A program made the translations under genes and the position numbers. 33,054 nucleotides of DNA from an uncultured Lactobacillaceae bacterium (GTDB lineage: Bacteria; Bacillota; Bacilli; Lactobacillales; Lactobacillaceae): positions 1 through 33,054 of the forward strand of contig CAKQCC010000006.1 in assembly GCA_934216625.1 (NCBI GenBank), read 5' to 3'. Shown here piece after piece: positions 9,839 to 17,368 of the stretch. The notes below the pieces were generated by a model, which saw nothing but the letters and a program-made list of their open reading frames with translations, searched no databases and was not told where the DNA came from. Positions within the stretch are counted from its first letter, which is position 1, and each line of letters starts with the position of its first letter.

Positions 9839-9966
9839 ATCCCCACAGCTTTAATAACTGTGAGGATCTAGTTTCTATAAAATTAACGTTTCGTTAAATT
9901 GAAGTCCACACAGTTATTTTTGAATCACTGCATGAACCAAAATTGATAACGCTAGCTATGCAGTGA
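9839..9966 (-). promoter_or_regulatory. Leucine-type transcription attenuator upstream of the permease
   Basis: Alternative pairings read on the minus strand: segment 1 (9958-9966, TCACTGCAT, just after the leader stop) pairs perfectly over 9 bp with segment 2 (9925-9933). Segment 2 in extended form (9927-9938) pairs over 12 bp, including G-U pairs, with segment 3 (9903-9914, ACTGTGTGGACT). The stretch AATAACTGTGTGGA next to segment 3 pairs 13/14 with the terminator 5' arm (9853-9866). The terminator stem (9858-9867 with 9839-9848) ends in a T run. Predicted logic: a ribosome stalled on Leu codons leaves segment 1 free, so 1:2 and 3:4 form and transcription reads through. Completed translation masks segment 1, so 2:3 and the terminator form. 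Pairings were done by eye. Confidence 0.8.
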
Positions 9967-9968
9967 CT

Positions 9969-10046
9969 TTATTTGGCTAATAATAATAACCGTAATAAAG
10001 CCATTGCAAAAAGACTCGAGATTTGTTTTTCAATTCTTTCTAGCAT
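9969..10046 (-). CDS. Leucine-rich leader peptide (25 aa)
   Basis: A short ORF, ATG 10046 to TAA 9969, preceded by AAGGAG at 9 nt. Its C-terminal half reads FAMALLRLLLLAK: six of seven residues 17-23 are Leu, four of them consecutive TTA codons just before the stop. It is followed by a stack of competing hairpins and the permease gene. It shares its context, though not its sequence, with the leaders at 25212 and 31093. It fits a ribosome-stalling sensor of charged tRNA-Leu rather than a functional protein. The N terminus is charged (MLERIEKQ), so it is not simply a membrane peptide. Confidence 0.82.
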   Translation of the reverse strand: MLERIEKQISSLFAMALLRLLLLAK

Positions 10047-10079
10047 TATCAAAAACTCCTTAAAACAACTTTCAATTTA

Positions 10080-10108
10080 AATATAAAATAAAAATAATGA
10101 GATGTCAA
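10080..10108 (-). promoter_or_regulatory. Promoter of the Leu leader/permease
   Basis: Read on the minus strand: TTGACA (10103-10108), a 17-nt spacer and TATATT (10080-10085). The -35 box overlaps the TGA stop codon (10105-10107) of the upstream pseudouridine synthase gene. There is no terminator between them, so read-through from that gene would also pass through the attenuator. Confidence 0.75.
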
Positions 10109-10992
10109 ATTAATTTAGGATTTTCCGTTGTCGGTGCGGTAACCCATTTCACTTGCATATAGAACGGTCGAATTAATTTGATTTTCCAGGAATGAAGCCG
10201 CATTCTAGTGAATGGTTCGGTACTTGGATTATACAGCGGATCGCCGATTACCGGATGATTAACGCTTGTCATGTGGACCCGGATCTGGTGAGTCCGGCCC
10301 GTTTTCAGCTGAATCTTGACTAATGAATTATCGTTTTTAGTTTTAATGACGTGATACTCGGTGACCGCTCGCTTAGCGTGTGGCCCGTTGATCATTCGTT
10401 TTCGCTGATCATTAGGATTAAGGCCGATTGGGTAATTAATGGTTCCGCTAACCTTTTTAAACGTCCCTTTAACCCATGCTAAGTAAATTCGCTTGATCTG
10501 TTTTTCACCGATTAAGCGGACCAAAATCGGCACCACCGCCGGATTCTTCGCAATGATTAACGCTCCGGAAGTCTGCTGATCGAGCCGGTGAACGATGTAA
10601 GGCTGCTGGTGCTTCGGTTTTAAATAAGCAGCAACGTGATTTAGTGTACTGCCGACTTCGTCCGGTTGATTGGGGTGAGTTTTATCGCCGGCCTGTTTAT
10701 TTACCACTAGCAAATCGTGATCTTCATAGCAGATTTGGACACCGGCAGCGCTGTCGGGAGCAACGTTTGGAAACGGTTCCCTGAAATCGCTAGGTAGAAA
10801 GGTGAGCTGAACCCGGTCGCCAGAATGAACTGTGTAATTCATCGGTAAATAATGATGATTAACTAAAACCCGCTGATTTTTTCTTAGCCGATAGATTTTG
10901 TAGCGAGGAATTAGTAAGTACCGGCTTAAATAGTGCCGAACTGAACAAGGAGTGATCGCGTTTGGGATGATTAGATGATATTGCCATTTCAT
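10105..10992 (-). CDS. RluA/RluD-family RNA pseudouridine synthase
   Basis: A 295-residue enzyme that isomerises uridine to pseudouridine in rRNA or tRNA. An N-terminal S4-like region (about 15-65, with RLRKNQRVLVNHHYL) precedes the catalytic domain: HRLDQQTSGALIIAKN with the catalytic Asp at D138, and GRTHQIRVHM and HPVIGDPLY near the C terminus. This set is diagnostic of the RluA/RluD superfamily; which position it modifies cannot be told. AAGG lies 8 nt before the ATG. It is divergent from the next gene with a 65-bp gap. The gene's stop codon sits in the -35 box of the Leu leader promoter. Confidence 0.92.
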   Translation of the reverse strand: MKWQYHLIIPNAITPCSVRHYLSRYLLIPRYKIYRLRKNQRVLVNHHYLPMNYTVHSGDRVQLTFLPSDFREPFPNVAPDSAAGVQICYEDHDLLVVNKQAGDKTHPNQPDEVGSTLNHVAAYLKPKHQQPYIVHRLDQQTSGALIIAKNPAVVPILVRLIGEKQIKRIYLAWVKGTFKKVSGTINYPIGLNPNDQRKRMINGPHAKRAVTEYHVIKTKNDNSLVKIQLKTGRTHQIRVHMTSVNHPVIGDPLYNPSTEPFTRMRLHSWKIKLIRPFYMQVKWVTAPTTENPKLI

Positions 10993-11057
10993 ATTAAAGC
11001 CTTACTTTGTGATATAATTTAGACGCTAAATTTAGAATTCAATTCAGGTGAAAATTA

Positions 11058-11600
11058 ATGCAAATTAACGCTGATCAATTAATTCAGCAAATTACCGATC
11101 AAAAGTACCCAACGCTGAATAAATCAATTCGCCGGTCGACCCTTAAAAATGGTCGGGCTTTTCAACCCCTGATCAAGTTTGTTAATCAACAACTAGAAAA
11201 TCATCAAGCCGCTCAAACAAATCTAAAGGTGCTAGGCACCGATTGGGTCTTCAGTCTAGAAGTCAACGTAATTAATTTACCGTACAGCAGCATTCGACCG
11301 ATGAAACGATTGGTTACTAATAACGGCCAAATGCCGGCCAACGTTTACGTAATGTTTTCAGCTCACGATTTAAACCGGTCGCATTTCCGGATCGATGAGG
11401 TTACGACGGCCGATGATTTCATTCAACGGCCGACTAATGATTTGACCCAAATCAATCGGTGGATCAAAGATCAGTTAGCTAAACTCAAAGCTAATCAGGC
11501 GGCCGAAAAAGCTAAACCGAAAGCAACCCGCAAAGCCAAAAAGGCCAGATCAAAACGAAAAACTTCTCGGCAACGGCGAACCCACCGAAAGAAAAAGTGA
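11058..11600 (+). CDS. Hypothetical protein with a highly basic C-terminal tail
   Basis: A 180-residue protein I do not recognise. The ATG at 11058 follows AGGTGA, and a TATAAT at 11013-11018 gives a plausible promoter. The first 140 residues look like a folded cytoplasmic domain with no membrane segment. From about 147 the sequence turns into a Lys/Arg/Ala tail (AAEKAKPKATRKAKKARSK and on to the end), suggesting nucleic-acid, ribosome or polyphosphate binding. Its stop codon abuts the stop codon of the convergent methyltransferase gene, with no terminator between them. Function is unassigned. Confidence 0.75.
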   Translation: MQINADQLIQQITDQKYPTLNKSIRRSTLKNGRAFQPLIKFVNQQLENHQAAQTNLKVLGTDWVFSLEVNVINLPYSSIRPMKRLVTNNGQMPANVYVMFSAHDLNRSHFRIDEVTTADDFIQRPTNDLTQINRWIKDQLAKLKANQAAEKAKPKATRKAKKARSKRKTSRQRRTHRKKK

Positions 11601-12452
11601 TTATTTAACCAAGTAAACGTGGTCGTGGATTAAATCAAAGCTACGGTGATGCCGATTTAATTTCTTGATTCGGTCGTTAGTAATGAAATGGGCGTGATGC
11701 CAAAATTGTTTTGAATTGGTGGCGCCGTTTTTTTCACCGATTACGATCATGGGGATGTCTTTTCCTGATTGTCGAATGGTTTGCAAAAGCTGCCAGTCGA
11801 TTGGAACGCCATCTGGCGACCAGCACATGATGATGTAGCTAATTTGGTTTTGGTATTTTTGAAAGGCCGTCAGGGCATCCAGTTTCTCAACGTGAGTAAC
11901 TAAGTGCTTGCCAGTTTCGTTCTGGTGAGCCCATTCGAGGCTATCGGTACAAAAAACTTTGGCACCATGCTGACGGAGCCCTTTTGAGATGTAGCCATTG
12001 CCGGCCATCACTTCTAGGGCCTGGTGATTACCGATAAAATGAGCCAGATCGGCTGTAAACGGTGCTGAAATATAGGCCCACATCCCGTATTCAGCTTCTA
12101 AATAATCTCGATACGAACGTAGCAGTTTATCTAATTTGGGCAGTGCGTTAGTGTACCGATTCCAAATTCGGTCACCGCGCGAATCGCCCTTGGGATACTT
12201 AGCGTTGACCCGCTTGAAGATTACGTCTTGAATGTCGTCCGGTAACAATAATTCCGGTAGATCCTGCGGTAATTGTTTCTTTTGGAGCAGTCGGTCGCTT
12301 TCTAAGACGTTATTAATCAGAAATTTAATCGTTAGGTAATGATTGAATAGATGGTAATACTTTTTAAGTTGTTCGATATAAGTTGGCTGATGTTTAATCT
12401 GGTGCTGATGCCTGAGTTTCTTCAGTAATTTTCGACGGTTCAACGTAATCAA
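11601..12452 (-). CDS. SAM-dependent methyltransferase-like protein
   Basis: A 283-residue protein with a helical N-terminal half and a Rossmann-type methyltransferase core. The core has ALEVMAGNGYISKGL (about 145-159) as the SAM-binding motif I, D170 at the end of strand 2 (VFCTDSLEW), and IIMCWSPDG (207-215) where motif IV is expected. The target is unknown. Start is ambiguous: TTG 12452 overlaps the TGA of the upstream XRE gene, while AGGA at 9 nt better serves the TTG at 12443. Either way it is translationally coupled to the XRE gene, so the regulator and enzyme are likely made together. Confidence 0.7.
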   Translation of the reverse strand: MITLNRRKLLKKLRHQHQIKHQPTYIEQLKKYYHLFNHYLTIKFLINNVLESDRLLQKKQLPQDLPELLLPDDIQDVIFKRVNAKYPKGDSRGDRIWNRYTNALPKLDKLLRSYRDYLEAEYGMWAYISAPFTADLAHFIGNHQALEVMAGNGYISKGLRQHGAKVFCTDSLEWAHQNETGKHLVTHVEKLDALTAFQKYQNQISYIIMCWSPDGVPIDWQLLQTIRQSGKDIPMIVIGEKNGATNSKQFWHHAHFITNDRIKKLNRHHRSFDLIHDHVYLVK

Positions 12453-12877
12453 TCCTGGTTTCTAAAGTTTAGATTAAAGGTTTGTTGCTGGTTACGGGAA
12501 CGCTTAGAATCAGCGGCCTTAATTCGATTGGTTTTACCATGAAAATAGCCTTGAATTAATGCAAAAATTTCGTTGCGATCGGCGGAATTTAAGTGGTAGC
12601 AACCGAATTGAAGTTGTTTGTTGGTTCCCAGGAGTTTAGCTAGATCGATTTGATCTTGGCCTGACTTCCCGGCCAAGTAATCCATGCTAACGTGAAAAAA
12701 TTGAGCTAATTTCATGAGTTCGCGATACGAAGGAATTCGGGTTCCGCGTTCCCAATTTTCAATCTGGGGACTGGTGTTGCGATGACGATCGCTGAATTTT
12801 CGGTTGAGTTCGCGAGCTAGTTGCTTAAGGGTTAAGTGCTGTCCGGTTCGGAGTGCCCAGAGTCGATCTGAAAACAT
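12449..12877 (-). CDS. XRE-family helix-turn-helix protein
   Basis: A 142-residue protein with an N-terminal Cro/C1-type HTH (about 5-70: LTLKQLARELN, SPQIENWERGTRIPSYRELMKLAQFFHVSMDYLAG). A short C-terminal region (75-142) without recognisable fold may serve for dimerisation or sensing. The ATG at 12877 follows AAGGAAG. Its stop codon overlaps the start of the methyltransferase gene. Target genes are unknown; autoregulation of the pair is a guess from the layout. Confidence 0.82.
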   Translation of the reverse strand: MFSDRLWALRTGQHLTLKQLARELNRKFSDRHRNTSPQIENWERGTRIPSYRELMKLAQFFHVSMDYLAGKSGQDQIDLAKLLGTNKQLQFGCYHLNSADRNEIFALIQGYFHGKTNRIKAADSKRSRNQQQTFNLNFRNQD

Positions 12878-12963
12878 TTGATCACTTCCTTACTTTATTA
12901 TACAACTTTGGCTTGGGAATAAGCGTTATAATGAAAGTAACTTTAATTGACGGAGAAACAAAG

Positions 12964-13267
12964 ATGAAGTGAAGGACTAAAGTTACTTTTGGAACTTTAT
13001 TAACTTTGCTAATCTTGACCGGAGCCGTCTTATTCGGGGCTGGATTTTATTTTTATCGAATCGCATTGATTCCCACTTATAAAGGATTCATTAATAATAA
13101 CCAAAATCTTCAGTTAACGGACCGCCGGTGGTTTCGCTAGGTCTACGCTCAGAGTTGCTACTCGACATCTGAAACTGGCTGCTGATTATGTTCCGGTCGT
13201 TCACAAGATCAACCGAAACATCGTGATCGCCCACGGTTTCATCAACGAACGATCGTTGCGTTCCTGA
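12964..13267 (+). pseudogene. Decayed alpha/beta-hydrolase gene
   Basis: An ATG at 12964 with GGAG at 8 nt is followed at codon 3 by TGA. The same frame then encodes a clean N-terminal membrane anchor (TFGTLLTLLILTGAVLFGAG, FYFYRIALIP) and reaches a TAG at 13138-13140. After a +1 frame shift, 13166-13264 reads HLKLAADYVPV then NRNIVIAHGFINERS, which is the strand and oxyanion HGF motif of the lipoprotein-like alpha/beta hydrolases such as the gene at 20786. It then stops, without the nucleophile region. Two in-frame stops, a frameshift and a truncation make this a pseudogene. It largely fills the 475-bp gap between the XRE gene and the amidotransferase. Confidence 0.8.
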
Positions 13268-13352
13268 ATCGATACTTTGGGTGATCGATATTTGAGATTG
13301 ATAAGATTATAATAATAAGTAGAACGTGAAAAATGAACGGAGTTGATTTGAA

Positions 13353-14045
13353 ATGAAAACGTTATTAATTCAACATAACGATGTAGAAGGACCAGGCTAC
13401 ATTAGCGACTGGATTAAACAGCATCACGGTAGTCTTAAAATTGTCCGTCCCGATCAAAGTGATCAATTGAAACGGATTCGAACCGAGCAATTTGATCTTC
13501 TGGTGATTATGGGCGGCAACGAAAGCGCCAACGAGATGGACAAAGCCTGGATCAATGAGGAACGAGATTTAATTCGCCGGGCTCATCAAGCCCGAAAACC
13601 GATCTTTGGGGTTTGCCTCGGTGCCCAACAGTTAGCTAAAGCGTTAGGTGCTTTAGTTGAGAAGCAGAATCCGGCCGAAATTGGCTGGTTACCGGTTCAA
13701 AAATCTGATCAATGCTCAATTGACGGGATCCCGGATCAATTGACGGTTTTGCATTGGCACCAGGATCAATTTACTTTGCCGGTCAATAGTCACCGGTTAT
13801 TCAAGAGTCAGCTTGACGTTAATCAAGGTTTTATTTTGGACAATATGATCGGCATCCAATTTCATTTGGAAATGAAGCCGGACGAAGTCAAAAAACTAAC
13901 CCAGGCTGATCACCAGCTAATTGAAGCTAGTGATGCACCGAATGCGGTTCAGCAAACTGCTGAGCAAATCAATCAGCACCCGGTTCCCTCAGATAATCAA
14001 AAAGTCCTTTTTAAACTCTTGGATCGGATCACTAATCAGAACTAG
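13353..14045 (+). CDS. Class I glutamine amidotransferase-like protein
   Basis: A 230-residue stand-alone GATase1 domain of the GMP-synthase-like type. The catalytic triad is visible: C88 in FGVCLGAQ, and H171/E173 in IQFHLEM. VIMGGNES (51-58) is in the usual oxyanion position. Such proteins release ammonia from glutamine or act as gamma-glutamyl hydrolases; acceptor unknown. GGAG precedes the ATG. A short hairpin overlapping the stop codon (14040-14056) separates it from the RNase Y gene. Confidence 0.87.
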   Translation: MKTLLIQHNDVEGPGYISDWIKQHHGSLKIVRPDQSDQLKRIRTEQFDLLVIMGGNESANEMDKAWINEERDLIRRAHQARKPIFGVCLGAQQLAKALGALVEKQNPAEIGWLPVQKSDQCSIDGIPDQLTVLHWHQDQFTLPVNSHRLFKSQLDVNQGFILDNMIGIQFHLEMKPDEVKKLTQADHQLIEASDAPNAVQQTAEQINQHPVPSDNQKVLFKLLDRITNQN

Positions 14046-14059
14046 TTAAACTAGTTTTT
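14040..14059 (+). terminator. Short terminator overlapping a stop codon
   Basis: AACTAGT (14040-14046) and ACTAGTT (14050-14056) form a 7-bp stem with a 3-nt loop, followed by TTT. The TAG stop lies inside the 5' arm. It is AT-rich and short, so termination is probably partial. Confidence 0.5.
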
Positions 14060-14100
14060 GTTGAAGTGTAAAGATTTCTAGGAAGTAAGGGACAGCGGAA

Positions 14101-15675
14101 ATGATTACTGCTGGAATTGTGGTTTTAATGATGGCCCTAGGTTGTTCGAGCGGGGCGATTATGGATCAAAAATCCGTTACTCGTCGACTTGCTCAGTCTA
14201 AACAAAGGGCTGAGCATCAAATCACGGCTGGCTTTAAACGAAGTCGGCAGCATCACCGTCGATTAATTAAATCCGGACAATTTAAGACCCAGAATTATCA
14301 GAAAAATACTAATCATGAATTGGATCATCAGGATCATAATAACGTAGTTTTGACCCGTCGACTCGATAGTCATAGTAAATATCTGGAAGAAAATCAGCAC
14401 CGGTTAAGTCAATTAGCGGCTGATCTTAAACGCCATCGAGCGAAATTTACTGAATATAATCAGCAGTATCAACAAACGGCTGATCGCGCTAAACAATTAT
14501 TGCTGAAGCGACATCAGATGTTGAACCGAATTAGTCAGATTAGCGATCCGGTTGCTAAAACCAAGGTCTTAAATGCTGACCAGAACGAACTGAAGCGTGA
14601 ACAGGACATTGACGTTAAAGTCCAGACTGAATCCGCCGCTAGTGTTGCTGACCAGCGAGCTAATGACATTATTATTGAAGCAATTCAGCGGGGTCCGGTC
14701 GATTTACCCAGGAATCATATTGAGCGCAATATCAACGTCCCGGATCCGATCATTAAGCGTCATTTGGTTAGCCGGAATGCCCAGCACTTACGATTAGTCG
14801 AAAGTGTTACCGGGACCGATCTATTCTTTGACCCTGACGATCCACTGCTACTTCACATCGCGACTAACGACCCGATCCGGCGGGAAACCGCGCGACGAAC
14901 CCTTAGTGATCTGATTGTGTCGCGTCACATCACCGAAAAGAACATTGAAATTCAGGTTCGCAACGCGGAAAGAGAAGTTGATGCTGAATTACGTCGGGTT
15001 GGCGAAACGGTAATTAGTACGATGCACCTGGGCTGGATGCACCCAGACTTAATGAAAATTCTGGGTCGGCTAAAGTTCAGGACTAGTTATGGTCAAAACG
15101 TTTTGTATCATTCGATGGAAGTTGGCCAGATGTCAGGAGTCATGGCGGCCGAATTAGGTCTTAATTCACGTTTGGCTCGCCGCGCTGGATTATTGCACGA
15201 CGTGGGCAAGTCGATTGACCACGAAGTCACCGGAACTCACGTTGAATTAGGGGTTAAACTGGCGAAAACTTACCATGAAGATCCCATTGTGGTGAACGCC
15301 ATTGCGGCTCATCACGGGGATGTCGAACCGACCAACCCGATTTCACTGCTGGTTTCAACTTCGGACGCTTTATCCGGAGCTCGACCCGGGGCCCGAAGTG
15401 AGTCAATTGAAGAATATATCCAGCGCTTGAAGAATTTGGAAAACATCGCGAACGAACAACCGGGTGTCAAAGAAAGTTACGCGATTCAGGCCGGCAGAGA
15501 ACTCCGGATTATTATTGATCCCCGGGTGATGGATGACGAAGCTAGTGCCCAACTGACTCGTCACGTTCGGGATCGGGTTCAAAATGAACTTTCGTATCCA
15601 GGCAAGATCAAAATCACCACGATTCGAACCCTGAAGGCGATTCAGTACGTTGGCGGCTGGTACCGACGAAGATAA
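14101..15675 (+). CDS. rny: RNase Y-family endoribonuclease with degenerate KH loop
   Basis: A 524-residue protein with the RNase Y architecture: an N-terminal membrane segment (ITAGIVVLMMALGC, 2-15), a long charged coiled coil (about 25-200), a KH domain (about 208-275) and an HD domain (about 330-430). RNase Y is the membrane-attached nuclease that starts mRNA decay in Firmicutes. The HD centre is intact (LLHDVGKSIDHE, H366-D367; AAHHGD), as are GRLKFRTSYGQNVL and ARPGARSE. The KH domain, however, carries S224-R-N-A227 where the family has GREG, so the RNA-binding GxxG loop is lost. This suggests a diverged second copy, though the rest of the genome is not visible. Neighbours are an amidotransferase and Spx, not recA/cinA. 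Confidence 0.88.
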   Translation: MITAGIVVLMMALGCSSGAIMDQKSVTRRLAQSKQRAEHQITAGFKRSRQHHRRLIKSGQFKTQNYQKNTNHELDHQDHNNVVLTRRLDSHSKYLEENQHRLSQLAADLKRHRAKFTEYNQQYQQTADRAKQLLLKRHQMLNRISQISDPVAKTKVLNADQNELKREQDIDVKVQTESAASVADQRANDIIIEAIQRGPVDLPRNHIERNINVPDPIIKRHLVSRNAQHLRLVESVTGTDLFFDPDDPLLLHIATNDPIRRETARRTLSDLIVSRHITEKNIEIQVRNAEREVDAELRRVGETVISTMHLGWMHPDLMKILGRLKFRTSYGQNVLYHSMEVGQMSGVMAAELGLNSRLARRAGLLHDVGKSIDHEVTGTHVELGVKLAKTYHEDPIVVNAIAAHHGDVEPTNPISLLVSTSDALSGARPGARSESIEEYIQRLKNLENIANEQPGVKESYAIQAGRELRIIIDPRVMDDEASAQLTRHVRDRVQNELSYPGKIKITTIRTLKAIQYVGGWYRRR

Positions 15676-15689
15676 AATTACTGAGGGGC

Positions 15690-15743
15690 TTGTATTTGAG
15701 TAAAGTCATGATATGCTTTAGATGACCGTTTAAATTAAACGGT
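15690..15743 (+). promoter_or_regulatory. Spx promoter and 19-nt palindrome
   Basis: TTGTAT (15690-15695), a 16-nt spacer and TATGCT (15712-15717) form a plausible promoter. A near-perfect palindrome (15725-15743, ACCGTTTAA-a-TTAAACGGT) begins at the expected transcription start. It could be an operator or a 5' mRNA stem; no T run follows, so it is not a terminator. Confidence 0.5.
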
Positions 15744-15783
15744 TGATTCGAAATGATCTTGCTTGTTAAAGGGAGTGGATTGT

Positions 15784-16194
15784 ATGTTAAATCTTTACGT
15801 AGCTCCAAGTAGTGCTTCAAGTCGTAAGGCTCGGGCATGGTTAAAAGCTCATAATATTCCGTTCAAGGAACGGAACATTAGTTCGAAACCCCTCAATGCC
15901 GATGAAATTAAGCAGATTTTATGCTTAACCGAAAACGGCAGTTCTGACATCATTTCAACCCGTTCGAATGCGTATAAAAAATTAGTTAAAAGATTACACA
16001 TGAGTCTAGACGAACTTTCTTTGTCGCAATTGATTCAGTTTATTGTTAAATATCCCGATCTAATGCGCCGGCCGATTATCTTTGATAACAAGCGATTAGA
16101 AGTCGGTTATAATGAAGAAGAAATCAGACGGTTCCTGCCGCGAAAGGTTCGTCGAGCTGAATTACATCATTTGGAAGCTCAATTAGGCGCTTAA
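15784..16194 (+). CDS. spx: Spx/ArsC-family regulator lacking the CxxC redox switch
   Basis: A 136-residue member of the Spx family, which binds the alpha subunit C-terminal domain of RNA polymerase and redirects transcription in thiol stress. Alignment by eye to Spx is continuous: SSRKARAWLKAHNIPFKERN, DIISTRS, LMRRPIIFDNKRLEVGYNEEEIRRFLPR. The redox disulfide C10-x-x-C13 is replaced by S10-A-S-S13. The only cysteine is C47. The frame extends upstream to TTG 15763, but GGGAG sits correctly before the ATG at 15784. RNA-polymerase contact residues appear kept, so it may be a constitutively reduced-like Spx. It has its own promoter and terminator. Confidence 0.9.
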   Translation: MLNLYVAPSSASSRKARAWLKAHNIPFKERNISSKPLNADEIKQILCLTENGSSDIISTRSNAYKKLVKRLHMSLDELSLSQLIQFIVKYPDLMRRPIIFDNKRLEVGYNEEEIRRFLPRKVRRAELHHLEAQLGA

Positions 16195-16210
16195 TTTAGA
16201 AAATTTAATC

Positions 16211-16252
16211 AAAAAGTCCCGAACTAAATTTTAATTTGGTTCGGGACTTTTT
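16211..16252 (+). terminator. Intrinsic terminator of spx
   Basis: Perfect 14-bp stem AAAAAGTCCCGAAC (16211-16224) with its complement at 16239-16252, ending in a T5 run. The AT-rich loop can extend the stem further. Confidence 0.95.
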
Positions 16253-16392
16253 AGTAATTATTTAACTTAACAGGATTTCGGGTGCCTTCGAAATGTTGTA
16301 CTATAATAAACGTTGAATGATTTACTTGAGAATTATCGGATCCTTAAGGGGTCAATTAAAAATGATTTTAGCTAATCAAGGAGGTTCTCGAA

Positions 16393-17289
16393 ATGCTCTT
16401 CGGCAGTATTGAAGCTGGCGGGACCAAATTCGTTTGCGGCGTTGGTAATAAAAAGTATCAAATCTTGAATAGTGTTCACATTCCGACCACTAATCCGAAA
16501 GAAACGCTGTCTCGGTGCATTAAATACTTCGAACAATTTAAAGACTTAAAGGCAATGGGCATTGCGTCGTTTGGGCCGATTGAAATTCGGGTTGACGACC
16601 CCAAATATGGTTACATCACTGATACTCCGAAACCCGGCTGGTCCAACACTAATTTCCTGGGGACTATGAAAAAAGCTTTTCAGATTCCGATGTTCTGGAC
16701 AACTGACGTTAACGGCTCGGCTTACGGTGAGTACATTACTTCGATTATTCATCACAAGCCGATTCGTTCCTTAGTGTATTATACGATCGGGACCGGTGTT
16801 GGTGGCGGAATCGTTAACAACGGTCACTTTATTGGTTACATGGGGCACCCGGAATTAGGTCACGTCAGGGTGAAGCGAGCGAAAGACGATTTGAACTTCA
16901 AGGGAATTTGTCCCTATCATCACGATTGTTTGGAAGGCTTGGTATCCGGGCCGACTTTCGAAAAACGCTGCGGCAAAAAGGGTCAGGACGTTCCGCTGAC
17001 CGATCACGTCTGGGACATCATGGCTTACTATGTAGCTCAAGCCGCGGTTCAGGCCACTTTGTTCATCCGGCCGCAACGAATTATTTTCGGTGGCGGCGTC
17101 GTGAGTGAGCCTTTTTTAAAAAAAGTCCGGGCCCAATTTAAGAAGCTGTTCAACAATTACTTAAACGTCGGGAACCTCAATCATTACATCACGATGCCGC
17201 AGTGCCCAAACAATGCTTCCGCGACGGTTGGTAACTTAGCTCTAGCACTTCATCAATACTACAAGGGCAACATCGTTGAAACTGGTTAA
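16393..17289 (+). CDS. ROK-family fructokinase
   Basis: A 298-residue sugar kinase that phosphorylates fructose to fructose 6-P with ATP, feeding the phosphoketolase pathway. Visible: the N-terminal ATP loop SIEAGGTKF, catalytic D105 in TTDVNGSAYGE, GTGVGGG (133-139), the ROK signature and zinc site HPELGH (152-157) with C173, H176/H177 and C179, and IIFGGGVV in the C-terminal half. Length and zinc pattern match the ScrK/GmuE-type fructokinases; mannose or glucose cannot be excluded. Its ribosome binding site is a perfect AGGAGG 9 nt before ATG, and a TATAAT lies at 16302-16307. It is monocistronic. Confidence 0.92.
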   Translation: MLFGSIEAGGTKFVCGVGNKKYQILNSVHIPTTNPKETLSRCIKYFEQFKDLKAMGIASFGPIEIRVDDPKYGYITDTPKPGWSNTNFLGTMKKAFQIPMFWTTDVNGSAYGEYITSIIHHKPIRSLVYYTIGTGVGGGIVNNGHFIGYMGHPELGHVRVKRAKDDLNFKGICPYHHDCLEGLVSGPTFEKRCGKKGQDVPLTDHVWDIMAYYVAQAAVQATLFIRPQRIIFGGGVVSEPFLKKVRAQFKKLFNNYLNVGNLNHYITMPQCPNNASATVGNLALALHQYYKGNIVETG

Positions 17290-17318
17290 ACCGAATTGAA
17301 AAATGAATTAATTAAAAA

Positions 17319-17347
17319 CCCGCTAAATTTAATTTAGTGGGCTTTTT
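17319..17347. terminator. Bidirectional terminator after fructokinase
   Basis: CCCGCTAAAT (17319-17328) pairs with ATTTAGTGGG (17332-17341), one G-U, with T6 downstream on the plus strand and T5 on the minus strand. It sits between convergent genes. Confidence 0.9.
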
Positions 17348-17368
17348 TGAACTGGTTTGAAATTTTAT

